Shown here: positions 52,811 to 60,828 of the stretch, piece by piece
Layout: each line of letters begins with the position of its first letter
How positions within the stretch are numbered: the stretch's first letter is position 1
Assembly: GCF_024297185.1 (NCBI RefSeq)
Contig: NZ_JANCTD010000012.1
Span: 1-64,000, forward strand
Direction: 5' to 3'
DNA from: Lewinella sp. JB7
GTDB lineage: Bacteria > Bacteroidota > Bacteroidia > Chitinophagales > Saprospiraceae
DNA length: 64,000 nt
Made by a program: the position numbers and the translations under genes
Notes under the pieces: generated by a model
Seen by the model: the letters and a program-made list of their open reading frames with translations, nothing else
Told to the model about the DNA's origin: nothing
Databases searched by the model: none

Positions 52811-53827
52811 CTACACGCGCTTCAATCGGATGGGATACGTGCGCCCGCTGAACCACTGGGGTACGTAAAGATTCTTGTCCTCGTCCAGGCACACGTCGTG
52901 GGGGTTGAGGAAGGTCTGGTTGTCGTACTCTACCGTATGGAAGTCCCGCTGACTTGCCGGCGGCTCACTACCACCCGGAAGGGAAACCACGCGCATATCC
53001 TTATCGAGAACCGCCAGCATGCCGTCGTAGTTGTACCAGCTTTTTGTGACGATCACCGCGAAGTACGTATGGTCTCCGTCGATCACCGGCCGGCAGATGG
53101 AAAGCCCCGGCAGGTTGTAGGTCATCAGGTGGCGGCCGTCGAGGGTCCAGCGCTGAAAGGCGTTCGCCGCGCGACTGGTGATGAGCAGGGTAGGCTGGTC
53201 GGTCCGGTAATCGACCGCGATGCCGTGGCAACAGTCGAAGTGGTCGCTGCCCCCGAAGGAGTCGCGCAGTCTACCCTTACTATCGTAGCGAAAGATCAGG
53301 TTGCTGCCGTACCCGTCCGCCACGTAGATATCCCCGTCGGTAGTGACCGTCGTTTCCGTGGGTTTATACGGTTTGCCCGCTAGCAGGTCCTTGGGCGGAG
53401 GGTCGAGTTGACGGATTACGCGCCCGGCGAGATCCAGATTTACTACCGCTCCGGTGATGGTGTCGGTGATCCAGAAGGTCTGATCCTCGCCCTCGCCCGC
53501 CAGCGTCATTCCGTGGGGTTCGGGGAGGTCGTGCTTCCAGGCATCCAGCAGTTTTCCATCCTTACTGTATACGAGCACGTCGTGGCCCAGGGAGACGGAG
53601 GAACAAATCAGACGACCGCGGCTGTCCATGACCATTTCGTGGCAGTGCTGTACGTTGTGCCGACGGGGATCGAGGTCTCCCCACTTTTGATCGACCCGGT
53701 AGCGAAAGTCACCGTGGCCCACCGTTTCGCCCGTCGCCGTAGCGGAGGGCATAGCGGATGCCGCCGGACCGAGGGCCGCAAGGCCCAGCGCGGCGGACTG
53801 GCGTAAGAAGCTTCTACGTTTCTGCAA
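52811..53827 (-). CDS. Tat-exported beta-propeller (NHL-like) protein
   Basis: A protein of about 338 residues. The N-terminus QKRRSFLRQSAALGLAALG is a Tat signal with a twin Arg; no ATG precedes it in a sensible place, and TTG at 53827, 7 bases after the previous stop, is the likely start. The rest is a six-bladed propeller with NHL-type blades (SRGRLICSSVSLGHDVLVYS, PHDVCLDEDKNLYVPQW). It has His/Cys-rich spots (VQHCHEMV, FDCCHGIAVD) that might bind metal. Substrate unknown. It is the second gene after the cytochrome c/LRR gene, so the two probably act together in the periplasm. Confidence 0.75.
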   Translation of the reverse strand: MQKRRSFLRQSAALGLAALGPAASAMPSATATGETVGHGDFRYRVDQKWGDLDPRRHNVQHCHEMVMDSRGRLICSSVSLGHDVLVYSKDGKLLDAWKHDLPEPHGMTLAGEGEDQTFWITDTITGAVVNLDLAGRVIRQLDPPPKDLLAGKPYKPTETTVTTDGDIYVADGYGSNLIFRYDSKGRLRDSFGGSDHFDCCHGIAVDYRTDQPTLLITSRAANAFQRWTLDGRHLMTYNLPGLSICRPVIDGDHTYFAVIVTKSWYNYDGMLAVLDKDMRVVSLPGGSEPPASQRDFHTVEYDNQTFLNPHDVCLDEDKNLYVPQWFSGRTYPIRLKRV

Positions 53828-53834
53828 GGCTATG

Positions 53835-55226
53835 TCATTTAGTGCGTTCGGTCGGAGTAAGGTGGTACCCGGTATCGACGACAATATGGGGATGATTTTC
53901 CGCAAAGTCGGAGGCCCCCCGCGCACTGACCGAAGACTGCCACAGGTAAAGTCGCCGCAGGGCGGGGAAGGAAGATAAGAACGGAAAGGCCGAATCGTCC
54001 ACCTTCGTACCGTAAAGATTGACCGACTCGAGGTGCCGCAGTTCCCGGAGGGCGGCCAGCGTGCGGTTGCCCACCCCCGTACCGTTCAGCCGGAGTCGGT
54101 TGAGGTTGGGGAAGTTGGCGATCACAGACAGTTCTTCGTCCGTGAGCTGCTGATCGTCGAGCGAGAGATAGGCGATTTGCCCGCTGGCCGCCGCCGACAG
54201 TTCCCGAAGTGCCTCGCCGTCAATCGTCTTCCCCGGTTGGGGTTTCGCTTCTAGGGCCGGTCCACCCGGCATCAGGTCCGCGAGGAGCCAGTTGCGCGAC
54301 TGCAGTCCTTTCCGGGTTTGCTCGTCCAGCACCTTTCCCCTTACGGTTTCCACGAACAGGCGGGGCCGCAGGTCCAGCGCGTAATCCCGCAAAAGCAATG
54401 CCTTTAGGTTGTCGCCGAGATCGTCCGTCACGAGGCGGCTCAGCGTATCGGCTCCCTGATCGATCCAGTGCTCAATCAGGAGAATTTCGGCGTGCGTCAG
54501 CCGCTGCCCCTGGGGGGGCATGGCCTTGGCGTTGCCGGCGGGCAGGGTGATGCGGTTGACCCACCGGCTGTCAATGGCCTTGCCGGCCACGAAGAGGGGG
54601 CCGGAGTCTCCTCCCGCGTAGAGGTGGTGCGCCGAATCCATGCGCAGGCCGCCGTTCTGCTTATCCGCGTTGTGGCAGCGAACACATTTGTCCTTGACGA
54701 TGGGTTGGATGAACGTACGGTATAGGTTGAGACTGTCGATGTCGACGGTTGACCAATCGTAGCGCGCCGAGGTGTCCACGGCGTGCCCCGCCAGGCGCTG
54801 CACTACGGGGGGGGCGTGTTCGAAGAGGTAGGTCTCTCCGTGGGTCAGATTTCCCCCCTGGTGGCCGGCCAGCGTCAGCGCGCCGGCGGTGAGTATGCCG
54901 TACACCTTGGCCGTGCGACCGCCGCGCTGCTGTACGAAGCAACCGCCGACGGCCAGCGCGGCTACGGCCACCCCGGCCCAGCGGTGCCAGAACAGTACGT
55001 CGCCCCCGTAGCCACCGCCGGAAGCAAGCAGCCATCCCGCCACGGCCGCACCGACCGCGGAGGCTGCTCCGAGTACCCAGGCCACCCGGATAGCCGGGCG
55101 TACCCGATCCCCCGGCCACATCTCCAGCAACACCGCGAGCAACAGAAATCCGATGGGAAGGTGAACGATGAGCGGGTGAAACCTCCCGAAAAACAGGGCA
55201 AAATCCGTGAGCAGTAAGCTTGGCAT
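53835..55226 (-). CDS. DUF2231-type membrane domain fused to cytochrome c (PSCyt1-like) and leucine-rich repeats
   Basis: A 463-residue protein. Residues 1-130 hold four helices of the DUF2231-like kind (HPLIVHLPIGFLLLAVLL). A Planctomycete-type cytochrome c motif follows, with heme site CVRCH near residue 183 and MPPQGQRLT near 240 supplying the Met ligand. Near 350-450 leucine-rich repeats occur (LSLDDQQLTDEELSVIANF, LRLNGTGVGNRTLAAL). The same fusion occurs in several Bacteroidota and Planctomycetes. It may carry electrons for the propeller protein encoded next. Confidence 0.85.
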   Translation of the reverse strand: MPSLLLTDFALFFGRFHPLIVHLPIGFLLLAVLLEMWPGDRVRPAIRVAWVLGAASAVGAAVAGWLLASGGGYGGDVLFWHRWAGVAVAALAVGGCFVQQRGGRTAKVYGILTAGALTLAGHQGGNLTHGETYLFEHAPPVVQRLAGHAVDTSARYDWSTVDIDSLNLYRTFIQPIVKDKCVRCHNADKQNGGLRMDSAHHLYAGGDSGPLFVAGKAIDSRWVNRITLPAGNAKAMPPQGQRLTHAEILLIEHWIDQGADTLSRLVTDDLGDNLKALLLRDYALDLRPRLFVETVRGKVLDEQTRKGLQSRNWLLADLMPGGPALEAKPQPGKTIDGEALRELSAAASGQIAYLSLDDQQLTDEELSVIANFPNLNRLRLNGTGVGNRTLAALRELRHLESVNLYGTKVDDSAFPFLSSFPALRRLYLWQSSVSARGASDFAENHPHIVVDTGYHLTPTERTK

Positions 55227-55361
55227 AAATTCACAATAATTTCTCCCCCCAAGTTACAGCAGTGTTGACGGATAGCCCCCACCGATCCTGCTACTCATGG
55301 TTCATAGTAGACCACTGTTAATAATTGCCGGAGATCGCGTGCCTATATTTAGCTTTTTATT

Positions 55362-55369
55362 TACCTTTG
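55362..55369 (+). promoter_or_regulatory. TAnnTTTG -7 element of rpsP (TACCTTTG)
   Basis: It lies 72 bases before the rpsP ATG, leaving a real leader in which regulation could occur. A very AT-rich stretch precedes it. Confidence 0.65.
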
Positions 55370-55440
55370 CGCCCCGGCAAAACCGGCTGCCCCCTGGCGG
55401 GAGTAGGTCGGTCTTCAATAACAAACGACAAGTTGTCACC

Positions 55441-56094
55441 ATGCCAGTTAAAATTCGCCTTCAGCGTAAGGGTCGCCGTAAGCGCCCGTTCTACCACATC
55501 GTCATCGCGGACGCCCGCGCGCCCCGCGACGGTAAGTTCATCGAAAAAATCGGTACCTACAACCCCATGACCGTCCCCGCGACGATCGAGCTGGACCGTA
55601 CCTCCGCCTACGAATGGCTCATGAAGGGTGCCCAGCCCACCGATACGGTGCGGGCCATCCTGCGCTTCAAGGGCGTACTCTACCGCAAGCACCTGATGCG
55701 CGGTGTAGCCAAGGGCGCCCTCAGCCAGGAGGAAGCCGACCAGAAGTTCGAGGAGTGGATCACCGAAAAGGAAGGTACCACCGCCGAGCGTCGTGCTGCT
55801 CAGGAAAAGAAGGAAGCTGAATTCCGGGCTGCCGTCTCCGGTACGCCCCCGCCGCCCCCCGAGCCGGAACCCGAGCCCGAGCCGGAAGTCGCCGCCGAGG
55901 AACCCCAGGCCGAGCCCTCCGCTACCGCGGAACTTGACGCCGCCCGCGCCGAGACTAATCCCGAAGCTGCCGCCGAGGTAGTCGGTGAGGCCGTTGCTGA
56001 AGCCGATGCCGCGGAAGCCGCCGGAGATGCCCTCCAGTCCGCTAACGAAGGAGAAGACGAGGCCGCTACCGGCAACATCGATAAGGAGGTCTAG
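55441..56094 (+). CDS. rpsP: 30S ribosomal protein S16 with long acidic tail
   Basis: S16 is a small-subunit assembly protein. The first 85 residues are a normal S16 ([25 protein letters not shown]). The protein then continues to 217 residues with a charged helix (about 95-135), a Pro-Glu run (about 140-155) and an Ala/Glu-rich tail, more than twice the E. coli length. Such extensions are known in Bacteroidota but their role is not. The ATG at 55441 is fixed by the family start. It is followed by a strong terminator, so the usual rpsP-rimM-trmD operon is absent here. Confidence 0.96.
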   Translation: MPVKIRLQRKGRRKRPFYHIVIADARAPRDGKFIEKIGTYNPMTVPATIELDRTSAYEWLMKGAQPTDTVRAILRFKGVLYRKHLMRGVAKGALSQEEADQKFEEWITEKEGTTAERRAAQEKKEAEFRAAVSGTPPPPPEPEPEPEPEVAAEEPQAEPSATAELDAARAETNPEAAAEVVGEAVAEADAAEAAGDALQSANEGEDEAATGNIDKEV

Positions 56095-56124
56095 GACCCC
56101 CCGACGATCAATTCTTCCCCTGGG

Positions 56125-56152
56125 CGCCCCGGTCGTAACTACGATCGGGGCG
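56125..56152 (+). terminator. Hairpin terminator between rpsP and the convergent aminotransferase
   Basis: A 13-base-pair stem (one G-U pair) with a two-base loop, followed by CTTTACGTTTTAT. It serves rpsP and could work for the minus-strand gene as well. Confidence 0.8.
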
Positions 56153-56161
56153 CTTTACGTT

Positions 56162-56974
56162 TTATTCGTAGGTTCGCCAGGCTTCGATGAGCCGACGCGT
56201 GACCGGGCCTACGGGCTTCGCCAACCCATCAATCCGCCCGATGGGCATCGGTCCCTTAACGGTGCTGCAGATCAGCGCTTCCTCCGCCGCGCGGAATTCC
56301 TCCGCCGCGACGGGGCGTTCCTCGCACGGGATACCGATTTCTCCCGCTAGCGCCAGTAAGTGCTTACGGGTAATCCCGAGCAAAATGTTGTCTACCGGAG
56401 TGATCAGCGTTCCCCCGCGGACGATCATGACGTTGGACCGGTCGCTCTCCCGCACGTTATCCTCCCGGTCCACGTAAACCGGATAGTCGGCACCGGCCTG
56501 CCGCAGCAGGGGCAGTATCCGGATGCCTTCAAGATAGTCAATGGTCTTAGCGCGGGGCAGTTGCCGTTCGAAAGAATGCAGCATTACCGCGCAGCCGTGT
56601 ACGTACTTATCCGCGGGCGGAGCCGTATGGGCATTCGGCAACGCGAGAAAGTTGGGGTTGCGGGGCGTGTAGCCGTCCGCCGCGTAGCCACCGGTGACGA
56701 TGAGCCGGATACCGCCCTCTCCACCGCCGTTTCGCTCGATGAGACCTGCCACGATTTCCGTGATCGCTTCGTCCGCGAGCGGGACTTCCAGATTCAGTTC
56801 CGCCGCACTGCGCCGCAGCCGGGCCAGGTGGTCGGGCAAGAACCGGGGAGTCGACCGCAGGTACCGGAAGTAATCGAACACCCCATATCCCCGCAGTATG
56901 CTGAGGTCCGAAACGTGTAGACGGGATTCCTTAGTCAGTCGGTAGTCACCGTCGACGTAAACATACTTAAGCAT
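56162..56974 (-). CDS. Class IV PLP aminotransferase
   Basis: A 270-residue fold-type IV PLP enzyme. The leader VSDLSILRGYGVFDYFR is followed by the PLP lysine in PRAKTIDYLEG near residue 141, NVRESDRSNVMIV near 175 and the glycine/threonine turn ILLGITRKHLL. The group covers branched-chain and D-amino-acid aminotransferases and aminodeoxychorismate lyase; motif details do not decide which. It follows dapF by 2 bases, so it may serve amino-acid or wall-precursor supply. Confidence 0.88.
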   Translation of the reverse strand: MLKYVYVDGDYRLTKESRLHVSDLSILRGYGVFDYFRYLRSTPRFLPDHLARLRRSAAELNLEVPLADEAITEIVAGLIERNGGGEGGIRLIVTGGYAADGYTPRNPNFLALPNAHTAPPADKYVHGCAVMLHSFERQLPRAKTIDYLEGIRILPLLRQAGADYPVYVDREDNVRESDRSNVMIVRGGTLITPVDNILLGITRKHLLALAGEIGIPCEERPVAAEEFRAAEEALICSTVKGPMPIGRIDGLAKPVGPVTRRLIEAWRTYE

Positions 56975-56975
56975 A

Positions 56976-57770
56976 CTACAGACTTATGGATCCGTTAAAG
57001 ACGTGCTCCGCCGGACCGGTCAGTTGAATTGAAAAATAACGGGACCCCCGGCGTTCACCGCTGACGGACAAGTTGCCGCCCCTGGCCCGCACGTCTACCC
57101 GAAAGCGTCCGTCTCCGGTTCCGGGGTCCCGGTGCAGATGACCGATGACCGCCGCGGTTACGCCGGTTCCGCAGGCCAGCGTTTCGTCCTCCACGCCCCG
57201 CTCGTAAGTCGCCAGCTCAAGTGCACCGGATGTGGCGCGCACGAAATTCACGTTGATACCCGCCGCGGCAAAGGCCGGTGAGTGGCGCACGGCGCGGCCC
57301 GCCGCAACCACATCCAGGGCGTTCAGGTCGTCCACGAAGCGCAGGTAGTGGGGAGATCCGGTATCGAGGACCAAGTCGTCGCCGTGGTGCACGATCTCGG
57401 TGACGTCGTTCATGCCGAGAGCCACCGTCCCCTCCGGCGTGATCCGGCCCTCGTGGGGACCATCGACGGCCAGAAAATGATAAACGTCACGTTGGATACC
57501 CAGGTCGGCGGCAAACCGGATAATGCAGCGGCCGCCGTTGCCGCACATCGTGCTCACGCCGCCGTCGGCATTGTAGTACACCATTTCAAAGTCGTAGGGC
57601 GCGGGGGCATCCCGGAGCAACATGAGGCCGTCGGCGCCGATCCCGAAGTGGCGGTCGCAGAGTCGGGCGATGGCCGGGCGGTCCAGTCGGTCCACGAGGT
57701 CGGTGCCGCGATCGTCGAGCAGGATGAAGTCGTTGCCGGCACCCTGATATTTTTCGAAGGTGAGAACCAT
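56976..57770 (-). CDS. dapF: Diaminopimelate epimerase
   Basis: DapF turns LL- into meso-diaminopimelate for lysine and peptidoglycan. The 264-residue protein has both catalytic cysteines: C76 in MCGNGGRC and C200 in LACGTGVTA. GAGNDF and FGIGADG lie in the first half. Its ATG overlaps the stop of the small membrane-protein gene (TAATG), and the class IV aminotransferase follows at once. Confidence 0.96.
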   Translation of the reverse strand: MVLTFEKYQGAGNDFILLDDRGTDLVDRLDRPAIARLCDRHFGIGADGLMLLRDAPAPYDFEMVYYNADGGVSTMCGNGGRCIIRFAADLGIQRDVYHFLAVDGPHEGRITPEGTVALGMNDVTEIVHHGDDLVLDTGSPHYLRFVDDLNALDVVAAGRAVRHSPAFAAAGINVNFVRATSGALELATYERGVEDETLACGTGVTAAVIGHLHRDPGTGDGRFRVDVRARGGNLSVSGERRGSRYFSIQLTGPAEHVFNGSISL

Positions 57771-58018
57771 TATTGGCGGTTTAAACGAAGCGAATCCTGG
57801 CGGGCTCTCTCCCGGGCGGCCTTTTCCTGGTGGTACTCCTGTCGTCCTTCCTGCTCCAGGGGGTCATCAAAGCCTACCGGTACCGACAAGGTATAGTGGC
57901 GGTAAGCGGCCAGGGCGGCGAGCAGGAGAATGAGGCCGAGACCGATAAGGGATATGCGCCAACCGAAGATATTGCCGGTAGCTTCTTCGTCGGGCTTGGA
58001 TGGTGGTTGTCTGATCAC
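57770..58018 (-). CDS. Small single-span membrane protein, unrecognised
   Basis: About 82 residues: a polar N-terminus, one membrane helix (ISLIGLGLILLLAALAAY, about residues 21-38) and a charged C-terminal helix rich in Glu, Arg and Gln. The start is GTG at 58018; a longer GTG start at 58042 would place the -7 box TATCTTTG inside the coding region. It is first in the dapF operon. Function unknown. Confidence 0.6.
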   Translation of the reverse strand: MIRQPPSKPDEEATGNIFGWRISLIGLGLILLLAALAAYRHYTLSVPVGFDDPLEQEGRQEYHQEKAARERARQDSLRLNRQ

Positions 58019-58022
58019 GGGG

Positions 58023-58030
58023 CAAAGATA
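58023..58030 (-). promoter_or_regulatory. TAnnTTTG -7 element of the dapF operon (TATCTTTG)
   Basis: It lies only 5 bases before GTG 58018, consistent with a leaderless message, and argues against the upstream GTG at 58042. Confidence 0.5.
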
Positions 58031-58095
58031 AGTTCCCCCCACCTGCCCGCCGTATTAGGGTAACAATCCGGCGGGCCGTGGCGTTTTGAACGACT

Positions 58096-59496
58096 ATGAA
58101 CCCACGTTCACTCGCCGTACTGCTACTTGCCTGTTTCCTCTCGGCTGCCGCCGGAGTATTCGGGACGGCTCGCTATCTCGCGCCGACGAATAGGGCTCCG
58201 GTTCCGGCGGATCCGTCACGCGACGACCTGCGCCTACGCACCTTTGCCAGCAGCTCGCCTACCAGCTTCATCAGTGCCGCCGAGCGGGTCACGCCGGCCG
58301 TCGTCTTCGTGCGTTCCTACCTGAAGCGCAGCTTGCTGAGTGACCTGCAGGACGAACGCACGACCACCGGCTCGGCGGTGATCGTCTCCCCCGACGGCTT
58401 CATTGCCACCAACAACCACGTTATCGAAGGCGCGCGGCGCATCCGGATCACCCTGCAGGACCGCCGCGAGTTCGATGCCGAAGTTATCGGCGTGGATGAG
58501 AGTACCGACCTGGCCCTGCTCAAGATCGACGCCGAAAATCTCCCCAACCTCATGTTCGGCAACAGCGACAGCCTGCGGGTAGGGGAGTGGGTCATGGCCG
58601 TCGGTAACCCCTTCAGCCTCAATAGCACGGTGACCGCGGGGATCGTATCGGCTAAAGGGCGCAGCATCGACGTGCTGGAGCCCGACGACCGGATCGAAAG
58701 TTTTATCCAGACGGACGCCGCCGTGAACCCCGGCAACAGTGGGGGCGCTCTGATCAACACCGCCGGCGAGCTGATTGGCATCAATACCGCCATCATCACG
58801 AATAGTGGACGCCACGAGGGCTTTGCCTTCGCCATACCCGGCAACCTGGCCAACCGCGTCATCCGCGATCTGCGCGACTACGGGGAGGTGAAGCGAGCCG
58901 TGCTGGGCGTATGGATCCAGGGCATCAACGATGCACAGGCCAAGCAGCTTAACCTGCCCGCCGCCCGGGGCGCCCTCATCACTAATCTGACCCCGGAGGG
59001 CCCCGCGGCCCGCGCCGGCTTGCAGGTGGGTGACGTCATGACCGCCATCAACGGGGTGGAAATCAACTCGAGCCCGCAAATGCAGGAACAACTCAGCCGG
59101 TACCGCCCCGGACAACGCATCCGGGTTACGTACATCCGCAACGGCGCCATCGAGGAGCGGAATATTTTGCTTCGCGATAAGAGCAACCGGCCCGGCCAAC
59201 TGGTGGGCGAACGCTCCGACGATCTGCTCCACCGCCTGGGCTTTGAAGTACGGGGGCTCACGCCGAGCGAACTCCGGGCGTACGGGGCGGGGGGCGTACG
59301 GGTCATTTCCATATTCCGGCACAGCCCCGTGGAGTCCGCGAACATGGAAACCGGCTTCGTCATCCAGTCGGTCAACGGCGAACGAGTCTCCAACCTGGAT
59401 CAGTTCCTGCGCCTCCTGCGCCGCTCCGACCGCCCGCTCCTGGGTGGTTTGTACGACGGGTACGAAGGGGAATATTTTTACCGCCTGGAACCGTAA
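58096..59496 (+). CDS. DegP/DegQ-type periplasmic serine protease with two PDZ domains
   Basis: HtrA-type proteases remove or refold damaged envelope proteins. The 466-residue protein has an N-terminal membrane signal (residues 5-24), a trypsin-like domain with H108 (ATNNHVIEG), D138 (STDLALLKI) and S215 (NPGNSGGALI), and two PDZ domains (about 270-350 and 375-460). Length and order match DegQ/MucD. It is divergent from the dapF operon. Confidence 0.95.
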   Translation: MNPRSLAVLLLACFLSAAAGVFGTARYLAPTNRAPVPADPSRDDLRLRTFASSSPTSFISAAERVTPAVVFVRSYLKRSLLSDLQDERTTTGSAVIVSPDGFIATNNHVIEGARRIRITLQDRREFDAEVIGVDESTDLALLKIDAENLPNLMFGNSDSLRVGEWVMAVGNPFSLNSTVTAGIVSAKGRSIDVLEPDDRIESFIQTDAAVNPGNSGGALINTAGELIGINTAIITNSGRHEGFAFAIPGNLANRVIRDLRDYGEVKRAVLGVWIQGINDAQAKQLNLPAARGALITNLTPEGPAARAGLQVGDVMTAINGVEINSSPQMQEQLSRYRPGQRIRVTYIRNGAIEERNILLRDKSNRPGQLVGERSDDLLHRLGFEVRGLTPSELRAYGAGGVRVISIFRHSPVESANMETGFVIQSVNGERVSNLDQFLRLLRRSDRPLLGGLYDGYEGEYFYRLEP

Positions 59497-59511
59497 GCGT
59501 CCGCTGGGCGG

Positions 59512-59519
59512 TACCTTTG
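59512..59519 (+). promoter_or_regulatory. TAnnTTTG -7 element of the class I aminotransferase (TACCTTTG)
   Basis: It lies 71 bases before the ATG. The leader between them contains the oriented GC-rich element. Confidence 0.6.
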
Positions 59520-59546
59520 TGACGGCATCGCGTTCTCCCGCTAAGG

Positions 59547-59573
59547 ACGGCTCCCGCGCGCCGCCGCCCGCCC
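59547..59573 (+). repeat. Oriented GC-rich upstream element, copy 6
   Basis: ACGGCTCCCGCGCGCCGCCG and the following GCCCGCC lie 17-43 bases before the ATG at 59590, within the presumed leader RNA. Confidence 0.45.
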
Positions 59574-59589
59574 TAAAAACTTCCGGCCC

Positions 59590-60828
59590 ATGCCCGACGT
59601 ATCCCTTCGCTCCCAGACCGTACCCCTTTCTCCCTTCCGGAAGTTGATTCCCCTCGCGGATCGGGCGCGGGCGGCGGGAAAACACATCTATCACCTGAAT
59701 ATCGGCCAGCCCGACATCAAGACGCACCCGACGGCCGTAGCTAAATTCCGTCAACTCCCCTGGCAGATCCTGGACTATAGCCCGAGTAACGGCATCGATT
59801 CCTACCGGGAAGCCTTACGTGGCTACTACGCGCGCTTCGACGTACAGCTGCAGGCCGACGAGATCATGGTGACGACCGGCGGTTCGGAGGCTATCCTGTT
59901 CTTTATGCTCGCCTGCCTCGATCCGGGCGACGAGATCATCGTTCCCGAACCATTTTACGCGAATTACAACGGCTACGCGCACATGGCCGGGGTGACGGTA
60001 GTCCCCATCACCTGCTATATCGAAACGGGCTTCGCGCTGCCCTCCGCCGACGATTTTGCGGATAAGATCACGGAGCGTACCCGGGCCATCATGATTACCA
60101 ATCCCAATAATCCCACGGGAGCTTGTTATTCCCGCAGGGAACTGGTGCGCATGGCAGAAATCGTACGCGAGCACGACCTCTTCCTCTGCGCCGATGAAGT
60201 CTACCGGGAGTTTAGCTACGATAGTCCCCTGCAGTCGGTGCTTCAGCTGCCTGGTTTGGAGGACCACGCCATCGTCATCGATTCGGTATCCAAGCGCTAC
60301 AGCGCGACGGGCGCGCGGGTGGGGGCGCTGGTATGCCGCAATCTGCGGGTTCGGGAGTCGGTGGATCGCTACGCCAAACTACGGCTCAGCCCTCCGGGGC
60401 TCGGACAGCGACTCAGTGAAATTATGCTGGAGGACGACGGGGCTTACCTGGAGGGCGTCAAGGAAGATTACGGCAATCGCCGGGACACGGTCTTCCGGCG
60501 GCTGCAACGGATGCCGGGCGTCTACGCCTACTGTCCGGGCGGCGCGTTCTATCTGTTTGCCCGCTTCCCGGTATCCGATAGTGAAGACTTCTGCCGCTGG
60601 CTACTGGAAGAATTCGAGCACGAGGGTGCCACGGTGATGCTCAGCCCCGGGCCGGGCTTTTACGCGACGGCGGGGCGGGGTAGCGATGAATGCCGGATTG
60701 CCTACGTACTCAACGTCGATGATCTCGAACGGGCCATGGATTGTCTGGAGGCCGCCCTGGAGGTTTACCCCGGGCGTACCGTCGAATCAGTCGGTGCGGA
60801 GGATCTGAGCGGCGACTTGCGTCCGTAA
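59590..60828 (+). CDS. Class I/II aminotransferase (aspartate aminotransferase-like)
   Basis: A 412-residue fold-type I PLP enzyme. NIGQPDIKTHPTAVAKF leads the substrate side; TTGGSEAILFF binds cofactor phosphate; ITNPNNPTGACYSRREL and ADEVYREFSYD follow; the PLP lysine is in DSVSKRYSATGARVG near residue 237. It belongs to the subgroup covering aspartate, aromatic and LL-DAP aminotransferases; the exact substrate is open. Its last 42 bases overlap the convergent SGNH gene. Confidence 0.92.
   Translation: MPDVSLRSQTVPLSPFRKLIPLADRARAAGKHIYHLNIGQPDIKTHPTAVAKFRQLPWQILDYSPSNGIDSYREALRGYYARFDVQLQADEIMVTTGGSEAILFFMLACLDPGDEIIVPEPFYANYNGYAHMAGVTVVPITCYIETGFALPSADDFADKITERTRAIMITNPNNPTGACYSRRELVRMAEIVREHDLFLCADEVYREFSYDSPLQSVLQLPGLEDHAIVIDSVSKRYSATGARVGALVCRNLRVRESVDRYAKLRLSPPGLGQRLSEIMLEDDGAYLEGVKEDYGNRRDTVFRRLQRMPGVYAYCPGGAFYLFARFPVSDSEDFCRWLLEEFEHEGATVMLSPGPGFYATAGRGSDECRIAYVLNVDDLERAMDCLEAALEVYPGRTVESVGAEDLSGDLRP

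Noticed and set aside
58234-59754. A 506-codon open frame antisense to the DegQ-type gene
   Set aside because: It is a shadow of the high-GC sense gene, which has a complete catalytic triad and PDZ domains.
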